Positions 37,586-47,573 of a DNA stretch of 64,000 bases are shown in pieces (the stretch's first letter is position 1; each line of letters begins with the position of its first letter). Position numbers and translations under genes: made by a program. The notes under the pieces were generated by a model. The model made no database searches and had not been told where the DNA came from. It was given only the letters and a program-made list of their open reading frames with translations. The DNA is from Sanderia malayensis (lineage: Eukaryota; Cnidaria; Scyphozoa; Semaeostomeae; Pelagiidae): positions 1-64,000 of the forward strand of contig RQOL01000475.1 of assembly GCA_013076295.1 (NCBI GenBank). The letters are read 5' to 3'.

Positions 37586-38799
37586 TTAGTTGTGAAATAT
37601 CAAACAATGTAACAAACGATGCTCATTGATCAGATGATTGTACTGTTTACATTCATCAAAAAAGAATTGTTTAAGATGTCTTTCATGACACCTTGTAAGG
37701 TTTGAAATGTCAAGCGCAACCATTTTTTGATACATCAATGAGCCTGGCATACAATTCAAGTGCAGCTTCCCATGCCGTTGGGTAATCGATATGAAGGTTT
37801 GTGGGAACATACTCAAAATATTCTTGATACTCAGTCTCTTCTTCCTGGTCAAGAAGCTGGTTTGCTGCATAATCCCATTCATTGCAAGGGACACTAATTA
37901 ACAGTTCAGCCGTAGCACCATGGCGTTCTGGTAGGTAGAGCAATGAATCTGGTCTTCCACCAGTGGTTTGAAATCGGGATTTGCGGATGTAGTGGCTATT
38001 CCAAAGATCTTTTACTTTATTACAATCAGCCTGAATTAGCTTTGCAAAACAATACCAAAGGCATTCTTTTCCAATCTCAGGTGATGTGTCAATCCTGCCT
38101 TCGTCTTCCATGTCCTTGAACATATTTCTCCACCAAATTGTTCGATTCTTGCTATAAAATTACCACCAACTTTCAATTCTCTGGTTCCTTGGAGAAGGAA
38201 CATATTTATGAGCATCATCAGAATCTCTGAAGAAACTCTGAATTGCTACAACTAAAAAATTTTCAGTGCCAAGTTCAGATATGATTTTTACAGGACATCC
38301 ACCAAACTCCTTCACTGCAGACAGGTAATATCTGCTGGGAACACTGGGCGAATTATTCAAATGTGACACTTCCAACCACAGAATTTTGTGACTGAAACCA
38401 TCTATGCATCCATGAATTGGAAACCCAAACGGCTATATTTTATCATAGCCATCAATATGCCACGCAAAATTTGGTCCAGGATTCTTGTACAACCTTCTTC
38501 GGAGACAGTTTGCCTTTCTCTGTTCTGTGCCAACAGGGTGAATTTCTCTGAGAAACTCTTGAACAAATATTTGAGGTATCCTTAGTCCTTCCAGTTGCAG
38601 CGTGTGCCACACAGTACGATAACCTCCTGCTGAACCTGGTCCTGCCTGTTACAACAGTCCTGATCCGATTCATTGCTTTTTGCATTGTGGAATCGCTGAC
38701 CAGATCTCTCTTTGATAACCCGAGCTGCTTCAACCTTCTTAATAAAGTGCTCCTACTTATACTGATGCCGTGGTATTTATGCACATCAGCGACTGCCAT
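37586..38799 (-). pseudogene. rve-like integrase-core protein, decayed
   Basis: Read on the minus strand from 38,799, several frames join into one known metazoan integrase-core family. The order is an N-terminal helix-turn-helix part (ISRSTLLRRLKQLGLSKR), then WHIDGYDKIKPFGFPIHG, ILWLEV, GTENF, NQRIESWW and a conserved C-terminal region (CLWYCFAKLIQ..LWNSHYIR..GGRPDSLLYLPE). At least two frame changes (near 38,650 and 38,160) break the gene. The first Asp (HIDG) and the Glu (RIES) of the DDE-type site are present, but the second acidic position, usually Asp-x-GTEN, reads Glu (SELGTEN). Together these suggest an inactive copy. It directly abuts the Penelope-like element. Confidence 0.75.
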
Positions 38800-39032
38800 G
38801 ATTTTGGAGTGAAATCAAGACATCTTAGTCACTTGAGAAAGGCATTACCAGTCTCACTGAAATGAAAACTAAACTACGAAACATTTGTACCAGATATAAC
38901 AAGATTTCTGTTCCATATAAGTATAAAAATATCATTGACGACTTATCCAAAAATCAGGACATAACCATCATGAAGCAAGATAAAGGAAGAGGAATGGTAA
39001 TTTTGAACTGAAATAAATATACTGAAAAGTGT

Positions 39033-40028
39033 TTGGAGATTTTGAATTCTAAACAATTCAAATTGCTGAAGACGGACCCTACTAAGACAATTGAAAGGAA
39101 AATACAGAATGCTGTTAGAAAGATTAAGTCTAAGATAACACCAGAAGAATTTAAAAGAATATACCCTACTGGCTCGTCACCTGGTAGATTCTATGGCACA
39201 GCTAAGATTCACAAATTAAAGACTGGAGATTCGGTTGATAATCTTCCTATTAGACCAATAATATCAAATATTAACACTGCTTCATACCATCTAGCAAAGT
39301 ATCTTGCGAAGTTATTATCACCTCTTAGTTATTCGGAATACACGGTCACTTGCACGGATGATTTCATAGCAAAAATAAAGGAACTAAATTTGGACAAAGA
39401 TAAGAAGTTTGTGTCGTTTGATGTGGTTTCTCTGTTTACCAATGTCCCACTTGATTATACGATAGATGTTATATTGAAAAGAATTTATGAACTCAAGGAA
39501 TTGTCAACAACGATTACAAAAAACGGATTGAAAGAAATGCTCCTATTATGTACTAACAATGTCCACTTTAAGTACAAGAACGGAATTTACATCCAAACAG
39601 ATGGAGTGGCAATGGGATCACCACTTGGACCAGTTTTAGCAGGAATTTTCATGGTACATTTAGAAACTTCATTAATTCCAGCCCTATCCAAGCAGATGAC
39701 ACCCTGGTATAGATATGTTGATGATACTATTTCTCTTATCTCTGAAGATTGTATTACTAACGTATTAAATATATTGAATAATTTTCATCCACAGATTAAT
39801 TTCACATATGAAGTAGAAAGTGATAATAAGATCTCGTTTTTAGACGTACAATTAATTCGTTTAAACAATTTGTTAGAAACTACAGTATTCAGAAAACCTA
39901 CTAATAATGATATTTATTTACATTGGCAGTCTTTTGCACCGGTTAGTTGGAAACGTAGTACTCTTAATACATTAGTTAATAGAGCATATAAGATTTGTTG
40001 CACTGCTGAACTTTTAAGGAAGGAATGA
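39033..40028 (+). CDS. Penelope-type reverse transcriptase
   Basis: This frame of ~331 codons has RT motifs in order: GRFYGTAKIHK, SFDVVSLFTNVP, GVAMGSPLGPVLAGIFM, WYRYVDDT (the catalytic Asp pair) and ISFLDVQL, followed by FRKPT. They match Penelope-like RTs more than LINE or LTR RTs. The frame opens only after an in-frame TGA at 39,009, so the true N-terminus lies upstream. It ends prematurely at 40,026 because of a one-base shift relative to the downstream frame. Confidence 0.9.
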   Translation: MEILNSKQFKLLKTDPTKTIERKIQNAVRKIKSKITPEEFKRIYPTGSSPGRFYGTAKIHKLKTGDSVDNLPIRPIISNINTASYHLAKYLAKLLSPLSYSEYTVTCTDDFIAKIKELNLDKDKKFVSFDVVSLFTNVPLDYTIDVILKRIYELKELSTTITKNGLKEMLLLCTNNVHFKYKNGIYIQTDGVAMGSPLGPVLAGIFMVHLETSLIPALSKQMTPWYRYVDDTISLISEDCITNVLNILNNFHPQINFTYEVESDNKISFLDVQLIRLNNLLETTVFRKPTNNDIYLHWQSFAPVSWKRSTLNTLVNRAYKICCTAELLRKE

Positions 40029-40644
40029 ACTTAATTACCTTGTGGAAGTTTTTAAGAATAACAATGGTTATCCGGTTTCGTTTATTAATAAAATAATTGG
40101 TGAAGAAAGAGAAAATAAAACTAAGAAAGAAAAAGAAGTCAAGAGAAATGATGGAAAGAAAGAAGAAAAATTGCTCATTGTACCATATAAAGGAAAAGTC
40201 GGCGAAAGTGCAATGAATTCGCTTAGAAGAACCATATCAACGATAACTAAAGGAACATTAAATGTGAAAACCATTTATACTGGAACTAAACTTGGCTCAA
40301 AGTTTCAAATGAAAGACAAAGTGAAAAAGGAAGATGAACATAATCTGGTATATAAAGCTACGTGTCCAGAAGAAAATTGTAATGATACGTATATTGGTGA
40401 GAGTGGTAGACGAATATCAGAAAGAGCTAAAGAACATAATGGCAAAGATTTACAGTCGCATCTATTTGAACATGCTTTAAAGACTGGTCATAAAAATGTA
40501 ACTTTGGATAATATTTCGATTTTGAATAAAGGGTATAAAGGTAGTAAATATAAACGGAAAATTTCAGAAGCTTTGTATATTAAATCATATGGACCTACAT
40601 TGAACGTACAAGATAAATCCTTTCCTCTCAAGTTATTTAATTGA
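40027..40644 (+). CDS. GIY-YIG endonuclease part of the Penelope-like element
   Basis: This continues the RT protein in the next frame: NELNYLVEVF directly follows the RT stop. It has a Lys-rich linker, then CPEENCNDTYIGESGRRISERAKEH, the endonuclease core, and ends KSYGPTLN. In Penelope-like elements this domain nicks the target DNA. The single-base frameshift at about 40,023-40,026 separates it from the RT. Confidence 0.85.
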   Translation, partial: ELNYLVEVFKNNNGYPVSFINKIIGEERENKTKKEKEVKRNDGKKEEKLLIVPYKGKVGESAMNSLRRTISTITKGTLNVKTIYTGTKLGSKFQMKDKVKKEDEHNLVYKATCPEENCNDTYIGESGRRISERAKEHNGKDLQSHLFEHALKTGHKNVTLDNISILNKGYKGSKYKRKISEALYIKSYGPTLNVQDKSFPLKLFN

Positions 40645-40852
40645 CACACGATTTTCGAACTATTATTGGAATTTTGTTGGCATCGTTTAAACTGTTTGTT
40701 AAATGTGTTTCAATTTTACTCTGATGATGATCACTGGAAGTTGTGATTGAATATACAGTTTTTAAATTTTGATTTAATATTAAATCAAACATGTGGAAGC
40801 TTCTTGTTTTACTTTTTGCATTACCAGTCTCCTTTCAAAGTTAATTTGCATT

Positions 40853-41035
40853 TGATGTGGTGAATTTGTATTTGATGTGGTGCACTTGAATTTGATGTGG
40901 TGAATTTGTATTTGATGTGGTGAATTTGTATTTGATGTGGCGAATTTGTATTTGATGTGGTGAATTTTTATTTGATGTGGTGAATTTGTATTTGATGTGG
41001 CGAATTTGTATTTGATGCAGAGAGTTTTGCATTTG
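40853..41035. repeat. 20-bp minisatellite (~9 units)
   Basis: The unit tgaatttgtatttgatgtgg is repeated with small variants (cgaattt, tgcacttgaa). It lies just beyond the Penelope-like element tail. Reverse-strand open frames (His-Gln-Ile-Lys repeats) arise only from the repeat. Confidence 0.9.
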
Positions 41036-41310
41036 ATGTGTCTATTTTTATGCAACTAAATACAATATTAACATCTGTGCAGATTTCTTAAAACACATGA
41101 AAGATTTTCGATGGACATCACTGTGAACATAACAAAGGCTAAAACTACATCAATCGGATGGAGGCAAGAAAGCACTGATTCCTACTCTGTGATGGCAGCG
41201 ACTGATAGTTGTAATCAAAAAACTTTTAATGAAGATCACGAAGAAAGGCAAGGTTGGTAGTGCTTCATGAATGAAGACATTAAATAGAGCTTGTGTGCTG
41301 CTTTCTCTTA

Positions 41311-41653
41311 AGCCCTATTTCACTACACAAACTAACCCGGGTTAACTTAATCTGGGTTAGTTTAACCCAAGTCAGTTTTCGCTTGTAGTGTAAGCACTCA
41401 CCGGTGTGTGAAACTTGGTTAGCCGAAATGCCTAATGTAAACGAAGTCGAGTCGAAAGAAAAAGTCCTCCTTTTGGCACCACTTTTTGTTTTCAACACGA
41501 ATGCGCATGCTCATACTAGAAACTAACCCGGGTTTGCCCAGGTCTTGCGCTTACACTACATTTTTGTAAAACTAACCCTGGGACAACCCGGGCTATGTGC
41601 ATTTACACTACGAAAAACTAACCCAGGTTAGTTTGTGTAGTGTAAATAGGGCT
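41311..41653. mobile_element. MITE with TTA target duplication (Harbinger-like)
   Basis: The left end is agccctatttcactacacaa and the right end is the near complement tagtgtaaatagggct. Direct TTA flanks lie at 41,308-41,310 and 41,654-41,656. Subterminal repeats of actaacccggg/gggttagt face each other, and the middle is unique. It is non-coding. Confidence 0.85.
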
Positions 41654-41926
41654 TTACTCACTGCATTTGACACAGCATTTAAAAATTCGAAGACACTCAT
41701 GCATTTTATCAACCTTTTATTATTTTTTAAACTAGGGATTGCGAAATTCTAGTTAAATATGAAAAATTCTAGTTAAATACAGTTTTCACTAGATAATTAC
41801 TGCCCTAAAGGGTCAGCTAAAAGTGTTGGCTAAAATTTATTGGTTCATAAGAGCCAGTAAAAAACATGATAAGTATTCATTGAATCATTTTTTATAGCAT
41901 TTTGAACCCACCTAAAGGGTGTAGAA

Positions 41927-42319
41927 TTGCAAGTAAATTTTACCCTAGATCAACAAGAAATAGCAATTGGCCAGTTAGCATGCATCATTCATATTGGCGA
42001 GGGAAGCAAAGAAGGTGATATTAAGAGTCTGCTCGAAGGTGATAAAATTTGGAATAACATCAAAAGTGCTGCAGTCAAGAGAAAATCATGGCAATCTACT
42101 TCAAAGTACATCCCAGTTATATCAAATCTTCCAGAAACATGTCTGCCAAATCATGGTTAATCATGTCAGTTGCTATCGACAGTTCACAGCATTTCCTGCC
42201 TCTGTAAAGCCAATCGAAGATGAGAATTCTGAAACATCTAACATAATACGTAAATTAAGTTCCCGAAACTCAGGAACACCACAACAATGCTTGCCTAGGG
42301 AATGTTTATTTTGCAAGAA
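41927..42319 (+). pseudogene. Cys-rich repeated-family gene, part 1 (5')
   Basis: Encodes IGQLACIIHIGEG..EGD, then HVSCYRQFTAFPAS and CLFCK. I recognise the pattern (LACIIHIGEG, HVSCYRxFTA, CLFCxK) as that of a large uncharacterised family dispersed in cnidarian and mollusc genomes. I do not know its function. An extra A at about 42,159 in ggttaatcatg shifts the frame between PNHG and HVSCYR. No initiation codon is visible in frame, so the 5' end is missing or lies in another exon. The exon is cut at 42,319 by the copia element and resumes at 46,859 in the same reading frame. Confidence 0.65.
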
Positions 42320-42529
42320 TATCAAAAGATGATTATTATTATTGTTATATCATGCTGTGATGATTCACATCTTCCGCTTTATACTGACACTTATAATTCA
42401 CTTCTGTGCTGTTCTTGATGATTGTAGTTGCGTAATTACTATATCTTTTTTATATATCTTGCTGTTGTTTTATATGGTTATGTCTCATTATTTGGTCTAC
42501 TCTCTACTCTGGACACAACATTTCTAACA
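42320..42529 (+). repeat. copia 5' LTR
   Basis: 210 bp, starting tatcaaaag and ending ctaaca. It starts TA rather than the usual TG. Identical to the 3' LTR. Confidence 0.92.
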
Positions 42530-42543
42530 GGTTATGGGCCCAG
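42530..42543 (+). promoter_or_regulatory. copia primer-binding site
   Basis: ggttatgggcccag, immediately after the LTR. It is the anticodon-stem (half tRNA) initiator-Met type known from Drosophila copia. Confidence 0.85.
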
Positions 42544-42620
42544 GAGTTCATGAGTAGAATCAAGTTGTTAGTTTCTTTTGAAATCCAAATCTAAAGTCTC
42601 AGTCTTATTCGTAAACACAT

Positions 42621-45600
42621 ATGATGGCGACAGGAGAAGAAATTGGATTCAAGGTAGAAAGACTCACGGGAGATAATTACCATACATGGAAGTTCCAGAT
42701 GAAAATGCAATTGATTGGTAAGAATTTGTGGGAAATCGTTACTGGCGATGAAGTTTTAGGTGCTCAAGCCACAGCCCAAGAACAACAGAAGCACAAGAGA
42801 CGAGAAAATCAAGCCCTCGCTTCGATTTGTTTGTCCGTTTCCACTGAAAACCAAATTTATGTTCGCTCTGCTGTCACAGCGAAAGATGCATGGAACAGCT
42901 TGGAACAGCGTTTTGAAAAGAAATCTTTGGCTCATAAAATATTTTATCGTCGAAAGCTGTATGCTGCCAAGATGGAAAAGGGAACAGCTATGATCAATCA
43001 TGTAAATCATATCAAGACGTTAGCGGAACATCTAGATGCAGTGGGAGATCCCATAGTGGAAAAGGACCTGGTTATAATATTAATCAGTAGTTTACCAGAT
43101 GAATACGCATATTTGATAACTGCTTTGGAAACAATTGCAGAAGATCGTTTGACTTGGGATTACGTGCGGGATCGCGTTGTTCATGAATATGAGAAAATTC
43201 ACGACCACAGTCAGAGCGGAAGTGGAAGGCAAACCGTGATGGAAGCCAAAAACGAAGACGCCTTATTGACAAGTAAAGCGCAATATCAAAGAAGACCTAT
43301 CAACACGAGATCTGGAAGATGTTTTTATTGCGGCAAGAAAGGACATGTTGCCAAGAACTGTTATAAAAAGAAAGCAGATCAAAAATCATCAAGTGCTGAG
43401 TCGGCCAACAGCGTTGAAGAGAAATTGACAGCAAAAAATGAAGATGAAAATGCATTGACAGCGTGTCCAACTGCGAATCAACTTGAGGCAAAAGAGTGGT
43501 GGATTGATTCGGGTGCATCTAAGCATATGACTCCAAACAAACGTCTCATGTCCAATTTCATCACGTTTAAGACGCCAATTCAAGTTAAACTAGCCGACAA
43601 TAATCAAGTTTTGGCATATGGCAAAGGAGATCTACGTTTTCCTGTATTTGATGGCTCTAAACGATATAATATATTTCTTCAAGATGTACTCTATGTTCCT
43701 CGAATCAAGAGACAGCTGTTATCCATTCCAACGATGGTAAATAGAGGTGCAGAAGTCAATTTCAAGGGCAATACTTGTAGTGTTATATTAGATGACAAGG
43801 TAATGCATATTGGTCGCAAAGACGGAATATTATACAAGTTGAATACTGAAGAAATAACAACTGCATTTGTAAGTTCTACACATAGTGGCAATGATTCGAT
43901 CAAGTTGTGGCATTCAAGGTTTGCTCACCTTGGCTATGACAATCTTAAGTTGCTGTCGAATAAATCTATGGTAACTGGTTTGAATCTGAATTCAAAAGAA
44001 ACATTTGATCGTAATTGTGATGGATGTGCTGAAGGTAAACAGCATCGAATGCCATTTCCAAAGAAGTCTGAACACAGAGCAGCCAATCTACTGGAGTTGA
44101 TACACAGTGACGTTGGATGTGTAGGTGTGGAATCAGTGGGAGGTTCAAAATACTATGTTACCTTCATTGATGATTACTCTCGTTTTACTACAGTATATTT
44201 CTTGAAGAAGAAAAGTGAGGTACTCCAGAAATTTAAAGAGTTTGTTGTTGCTGTAGAGAACCATACTGGCAAAAGGATTAAAGTTATTCGCACAGATAAT
44301 GGGGGAGAGTATGTGTCCAACGAGTTCAAGCAATTCTGCATTGAACGTGGTATTAAAAGAGAGGTTACAATACCAATGACGCCACAGCAGAATGGGGTCA
44401 GTGAAAGGATGAATCGTACAATCATGGAGAGTGCGAGATCTATGCTTCATCACGCAAAACTACCGTCATATTTCTGGGCAGAAGCGGTGAATACTGCAGT
44501 GTACATTAGAAACAGATGTCCAACAGTGACTTTGGATGGTATAACACCATATGAGCATTGGTTCGGAAGAAGACCAGATGTAAGCAATTTCAGAGTTTTT
44601 GGTTGCTGTACACATGTGCATATTCCTGATGAAGATCGAAGCAAGTTAGACAAGAAGTCGAAGAAGTGCATTTTTGTTGGTTATCTAGATGCTAGTAAAG
44701 GGTACAAGCTCTATGACATCGAAAGAAAAGTAATGATCAGAAGTCGCGATGTGAGGTTCCTAGAGAATGACTTTGATCACCTTTCAATAGAATCTGAAAA
44801 TCAAGAAGATTATAAAGAATTGTCTAATTTTGGCGATGCAATAAACGAGTTTGAACTTTGCAATGAAGAAACTGAAAGTCTCATTGAGCACAATGAAGTG
44901 GCAGATGAAGATCAACAAGATGTAAGAAGGTCTACAAGAACGAGGACTGTTCCAGTGAGACCTGGCACTGTAACTGGTGATTGGTGGAATGATGAAAACC
45001 TCGACTTCGCCGGAATTACATTCACTGATTATGATGAACCAAGTAACTTCAATGAAGCTATCAACAGTAAACACTCTTCACAATGGAAAGACGCAATCAC
45101 GAGTGAATATGAGTCTTTAAAGAAGAATGACACTTGGGAATTGGTTCACTTACCAAAAGGTAAAAATTTAGTTGGAAACAAATGGGTTTTCAAAGTCAAA
45201 AGAAATGCTGATAACACTGTCAATCGTTTCAAGGCTCGACTCGTGGCTCAAGGATTTTCTCAAAAGGAAGGTTCTGATTACAATGAAGTGTTTGCACCAG
45301 TTGCAAGATACAACTCTATTCGCACTATCCTATCGTTGGTAAATGCATTAAGCCTTGACTTACACCAAATGGATGTCAAGACTGCATTTCTAAATGGTAA
45401 GCTTCAAGAGGAAATTTACATGGCACAACCCGAAGGATGTATTGATGAAAGCAATCCTGATTTAGTTTGCAAGCTGAAGAAAAGCCTTTACGGCTTGAAA
45501 CAAGCAGCCTATTGCTGGAACGTTGAAATAGATACCTTTTTGAAGAAATCTGGGTATAAACAAAGCGCTGCTGATTCTTGCATATACACCAAAGTGCAAC

Positions 45601-46607
45601 CAAGAAAGGATGGTAAATCTTCGTTTATAATATTGGCTTTGTATGTAGACGATATATTGATATCTTCAAATGATCCTCAGATGTTAGAAGCTGAAAAGAA
45701 ATCTTTGTCGCGAAGGTTTGAAATGCAAGATTTAGGAGATGCCAAATATTGCCTTGGTATGCTGATTCAACGTGATAGAGATAATAAGAAATTATACATA
45801 AGTCAGAAATCATACTTGGAAAGTATTCTAAAGAGGTTTGAAATGTTTGAATCTAAACCTGTTGCTACTCCAATGGAAGTTGGAAAAGTGTTCAAGAAAT
45901 TATCAGAAGATGAAGAGCAATTTGATATTAAGCAATATCAAGCAGCTATTGGATCCTTAAATTATGCCATGATAGCAACAAGGCCAGATATCTGTTCTGC
46001 AGTCGGTATTTTGAGTCAATTCATGTCGAAGCCGTCTAAAGAACATTGGCAAGGTGTGAAGAGGATTTTGCGGTACATTAAAGGTACTCTAGACTATGGC
46101 CTTATATTTGATGCAAATAATACAGAATTGATGCTATCTGGTTATGCTGATGCTGATTGGGCCAGTGATGCGCAATCGAGAAAGTCAACATCAGGATACA
46201 TTTTCCAGCTAGCAGGCTCCACGATCTCATGGAGAAGCCAAAAGCAATCAGTAGTTGCTTTGTCAACAACGGAAGCAGAGTATGTAAGTTTGAGCTCTGC
46301 AAGTCAGGAAGCAATCTGGCTACGTCGTCTATTAAAAGATTTACTAATTGATGTGTCAAAACCTACTACAATACATGAAGATAATCAAGGAGCGATATGT
46401 CTAACAAAGAACACAAAGGCACACTCAAGAGCAAAGCACATAGACATTAAATATCATTTTATTCGTGAAAAGGTACAAAACAAAGAGATTGAGCTGACAT
46501 ACTGTCCAACCGACAAAATGATAGCAGACATTTTCACAAAGGCTTTGCCAAGACCGAAATTTGAAGAATTGCGTTCTTTAATGGGGATTGAGAAAAACGA
46601 ACATTGA
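42621..46607 (+). CDS. copia Gag-Pol polyprotein
   Basis: A single frame of 1,328 codons without stop or shift. Domains in order: Gag; CCHC knuckle (CFYCGKKGHVAKNC, ~residue 233); protease (WIDSGAS, ~294); GAG-pre-integrase (LWHSRFAHLG); integrase core (FIDDYSR ~514, DNGGEY ~558, QQNGVSERMNR); copia-type RT (NKWVFKVK ~853, YVDDILI ~1,008); RNase H (STTEAEY ~1,213, HEDNQGA). All catalytic motifs look intact and the order protease-integrase-RT defines Ty1/copia. Gag and Pol are fused in one frame as in Drosophila copia. Confidence 0.95.
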   Translation: MMATGEEIGFKVERLTGDNYHTWKFQMKMQLIGKNLWEIVTGDEVLGAQATAQEQQKHKRRENQALASICLSVSTENQIYVRSAVTAKDAWNSLEQRFEKKSLAHKIFYRRKLYAAKMEKGTAMINHVNHIKTLAEHLDAVGDPIVEKDLVIILISSLPDEYAYLITALETIAEDRLTWDYVRDRVVHEYEKIHDHSQSGSGRQTVMEAKNEDALLTSKAQYQRRPINTRSGRCFYCGKKGHVAKNCYKKKADQKSSSAESANSVEEKLTAKNEDENALTACPTANQLEAKEWWIDSGASKHMTPNKRLMSNFITFKTPIQVKLADNNQVLAYGKGDLRFPVFDGSKRYNIFLQDVLYVPRIKRQLLSIPTMVNRGAEVNFKGNTCSVILDDKVMHIGRKDGILYKLNTEEITTAFVSSTHSGNDSIKLWHSRFAHLGYDNLKLLSNKSMVTGLNLNSKETFDRNCDGCAEGKQHRMPFPKKSEHRAANLLELIHSDVGCVGVESVGGSKYYVTFIDDYSRFTTVYFLKKKSEVLQKFKEFVVAVENHTGKRIKVIRTDNGGEYVSNEFKQFCIERGIKREVTIPMTPQQNGVSERMNRTIMESARSMLHHAKLPSYFWAEAVNTAVYIRNRCPTVTLDGITPYEHWFGRRPDVSNFRVFGCCTHVHIPDEDRSKLDKKSKKCIFVGYLDASKGYKLYDIERKVMIRSRDVRFLENDFDHLSIESENQEDYKELSNFGDAINEFELCNEETESLIEHNEVADEDQQDVRRSTRTRTVPVRPGTVTGDWWNDENLDFAGITFTDYDEPSNFNEAINSKHSSQWKDAITSEYESLKKNDTWELVHLPKGKNLVGNKWVFKVKRNADNTVNRFKARLVAQGFSQKEGSDYNEVFAPVARYNSIRTILSLVNALSLDLHQMDVKTAFLNGKLQEEIYMAQPEGCIDESNPDLVCKLKKSLYGLKQAAYCWNVEIDTFLKKSGYKQSAADSCIYTKVQPRKDGKSSFIILALYVDDILISSNDPQMLEAEKKSLSRRFEMQDLGDAKYCLGMLIQRDRDNKKLYISQKSYLESILKRFEMFESKPVATPMEVGKVFKKLSEDEEQFDIKQYQAAIGSLNYAMIATRPDICSAVGILSQFMSKPSKEHWQGVKRILRYIKGTLDYGLIFDANNTELMLSGYADADWASDAQSRKSTSGYIFQLAGSTISWRSQKQSVVALSTTEAEYVSLSSASQEAIWLRRLLKDLLIDVSKPTTIHEDNQGAICLTKNTKAHSRAKHIDIKYHFIREKVQNKEIELTYCPTDKMIADIFTKALPRPKFEELRSLMGIEKNEH

Positions 46608-46648
46608 TTGACATATTGCTATTATTGAAGATGCTCATCAAGTGGGAG

Positions 46649-46858
46649 TATCAAAAGATGATTATTATTATTGTTATATCATGCTGTGATGATTCACATC
46701 TTCCGCTTTATACTGACACTTATAATTCACTTCTGTGCTGTTCTTGATGATTGTAGTTGCGTAATTACTATATCTTTTTTATATATCTTGCTGTTGTTTT
46801 ATATGGTTATGTCTCATTATTTGGTCTACTCTCTACTCTGGACACAACATTTCTAACA
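46649..46858 (+). repeat. copia 3' LTR
   Basis: 210 bp, identical to the 5' LTR and preceded by the purine tract aagtgggag (46,640-46,648). Confidence 0.92.
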
Positions 46859-47457
46859 GAAGCCCTGTAAAAAAATTGGCAGGCAATTTGAAAATCTTGG
46901 CAAATGCATGACAGCAGAGGCAGAAGGGGCAATAAGAAATGCTGCCGAATTGTTGAAAGATGATTCTTTATTACTGAGAGTTGGCACAGGAGGCGACTTC
47001 ATTGCAAGAGAAGTGGTGTATCATCATTCCTCTCGAAAATCTCGAAAGCAAGAGTTTCTCAAAAGACAAGGAAAACAAGAAGATATAGAAAAATATACTG
47101 TCCAGAATCTCTGCAAAAGGATAACAAATCATTTTACAGCTGATGTGTTGTTGATGCAGGCAGAAAACACTAGAAGAGGAGCGATCATTTATGACTGCAA
47201 AACACCATTTGAAGTAGCTTGTAAGCAAGTGTACGATCATAAAGTGCCAAGTATAGCAGATTTTGGGGACATCACTTTGCTCCTTCGAGGTGAAGAGATT
47301 ATTAAATTGGGACCTTCATATTTGTTTGATCCACCGACAATTGATTCAATAATACATGGAGAAGTGGAGCCTCCATGCCAACTGGAGTCACGTTCGGGGT
47401 TCTTTATACTGGCTCTGATTGCAGGTATATCCACCACCAAATTTTGGTTTTCCACAG
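46859..47457 (+). pseudogene. Cys-rich repeated-family gene, part 2 (middle)
   Basis: Continues in frame from 42,319 once the copia element and one copy of the short target repeat are set aside (CLFCK then KPCKKIG). It encodes AAELLKDDSLLLRV, DFIAREVVYHHSSR, and later GDITLLLRGEEIIKLGP and a GFFILALIAGIS region, all in the order expected for this family. The expected downstream segment does not follow here; it reappears at 63,301. Cassette 2 lies between. Confidence 0.7.
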
Positions 47458-47573
47458 CTGTGGAAGAGATATGACGTCAGCAATTCAAATGTTGTTGTTG
47501 TTTGTTTTGTGGGGAATACACTGCACGTGTTGTTGTCGTCGGCCTACTTGGAGTTAGGTTCAAAGCGAAAGAT

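Larger units (their letters stand above)
38822..40760 (+). mobile_element. Penelope-like retroelement, 5'-truncated
   Basis: It contains the reverse transcriptase (39,033-40,028) and a GIY-YIG endonuclease (to 40,644), in the order typical of Penelope-like elements. Similarity begins near 38,857 (KQDKGRGMVILN) and is interrupted by TGA at 39,009. The element is therefore broken, and its 5' part is missing or replaced by the integrase pseudogene. The 3' tail ends with a ctctgatgatgatcactgg motif, common in these elements. Confidence 0.85.
42320..46858 (+). mobile_element. Full-length Ty1/copia LTR retrotransposon
   Basis: Two 210-bp LTRs (42,320-42,529; 46,649-46,858) appear identical base for base. 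A primer-binding site ggttatgggcccag follows the 5' LTR at 42,530, the half-tRNA-iMet type used by Drosophila copia. A purine tract aagtgggag immediately precedes the 3' LTR. One uninterrupted Gag-Pol frame fills the interior. The flanks share agaa (42,316-42,319; 46,858-46,861), a short target duplication. It is inserted in an exon of the Cys-rich gene. Identical LTRs and an intact frame point to a very recent insertion. Confidence 0.95.

Noticed and set aside
40700..40745. Hammerhead ribozyme in the Penelope-like tail (ctgatga present)
   Set aside because: The matching GAAA core and stems are not visible, so the motif alone is insufficient.
42756..46359. Numerous minus-strand frames across the copia interior
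   Set aside because: They are antisense shadows of the intact Gag-Pol frame.
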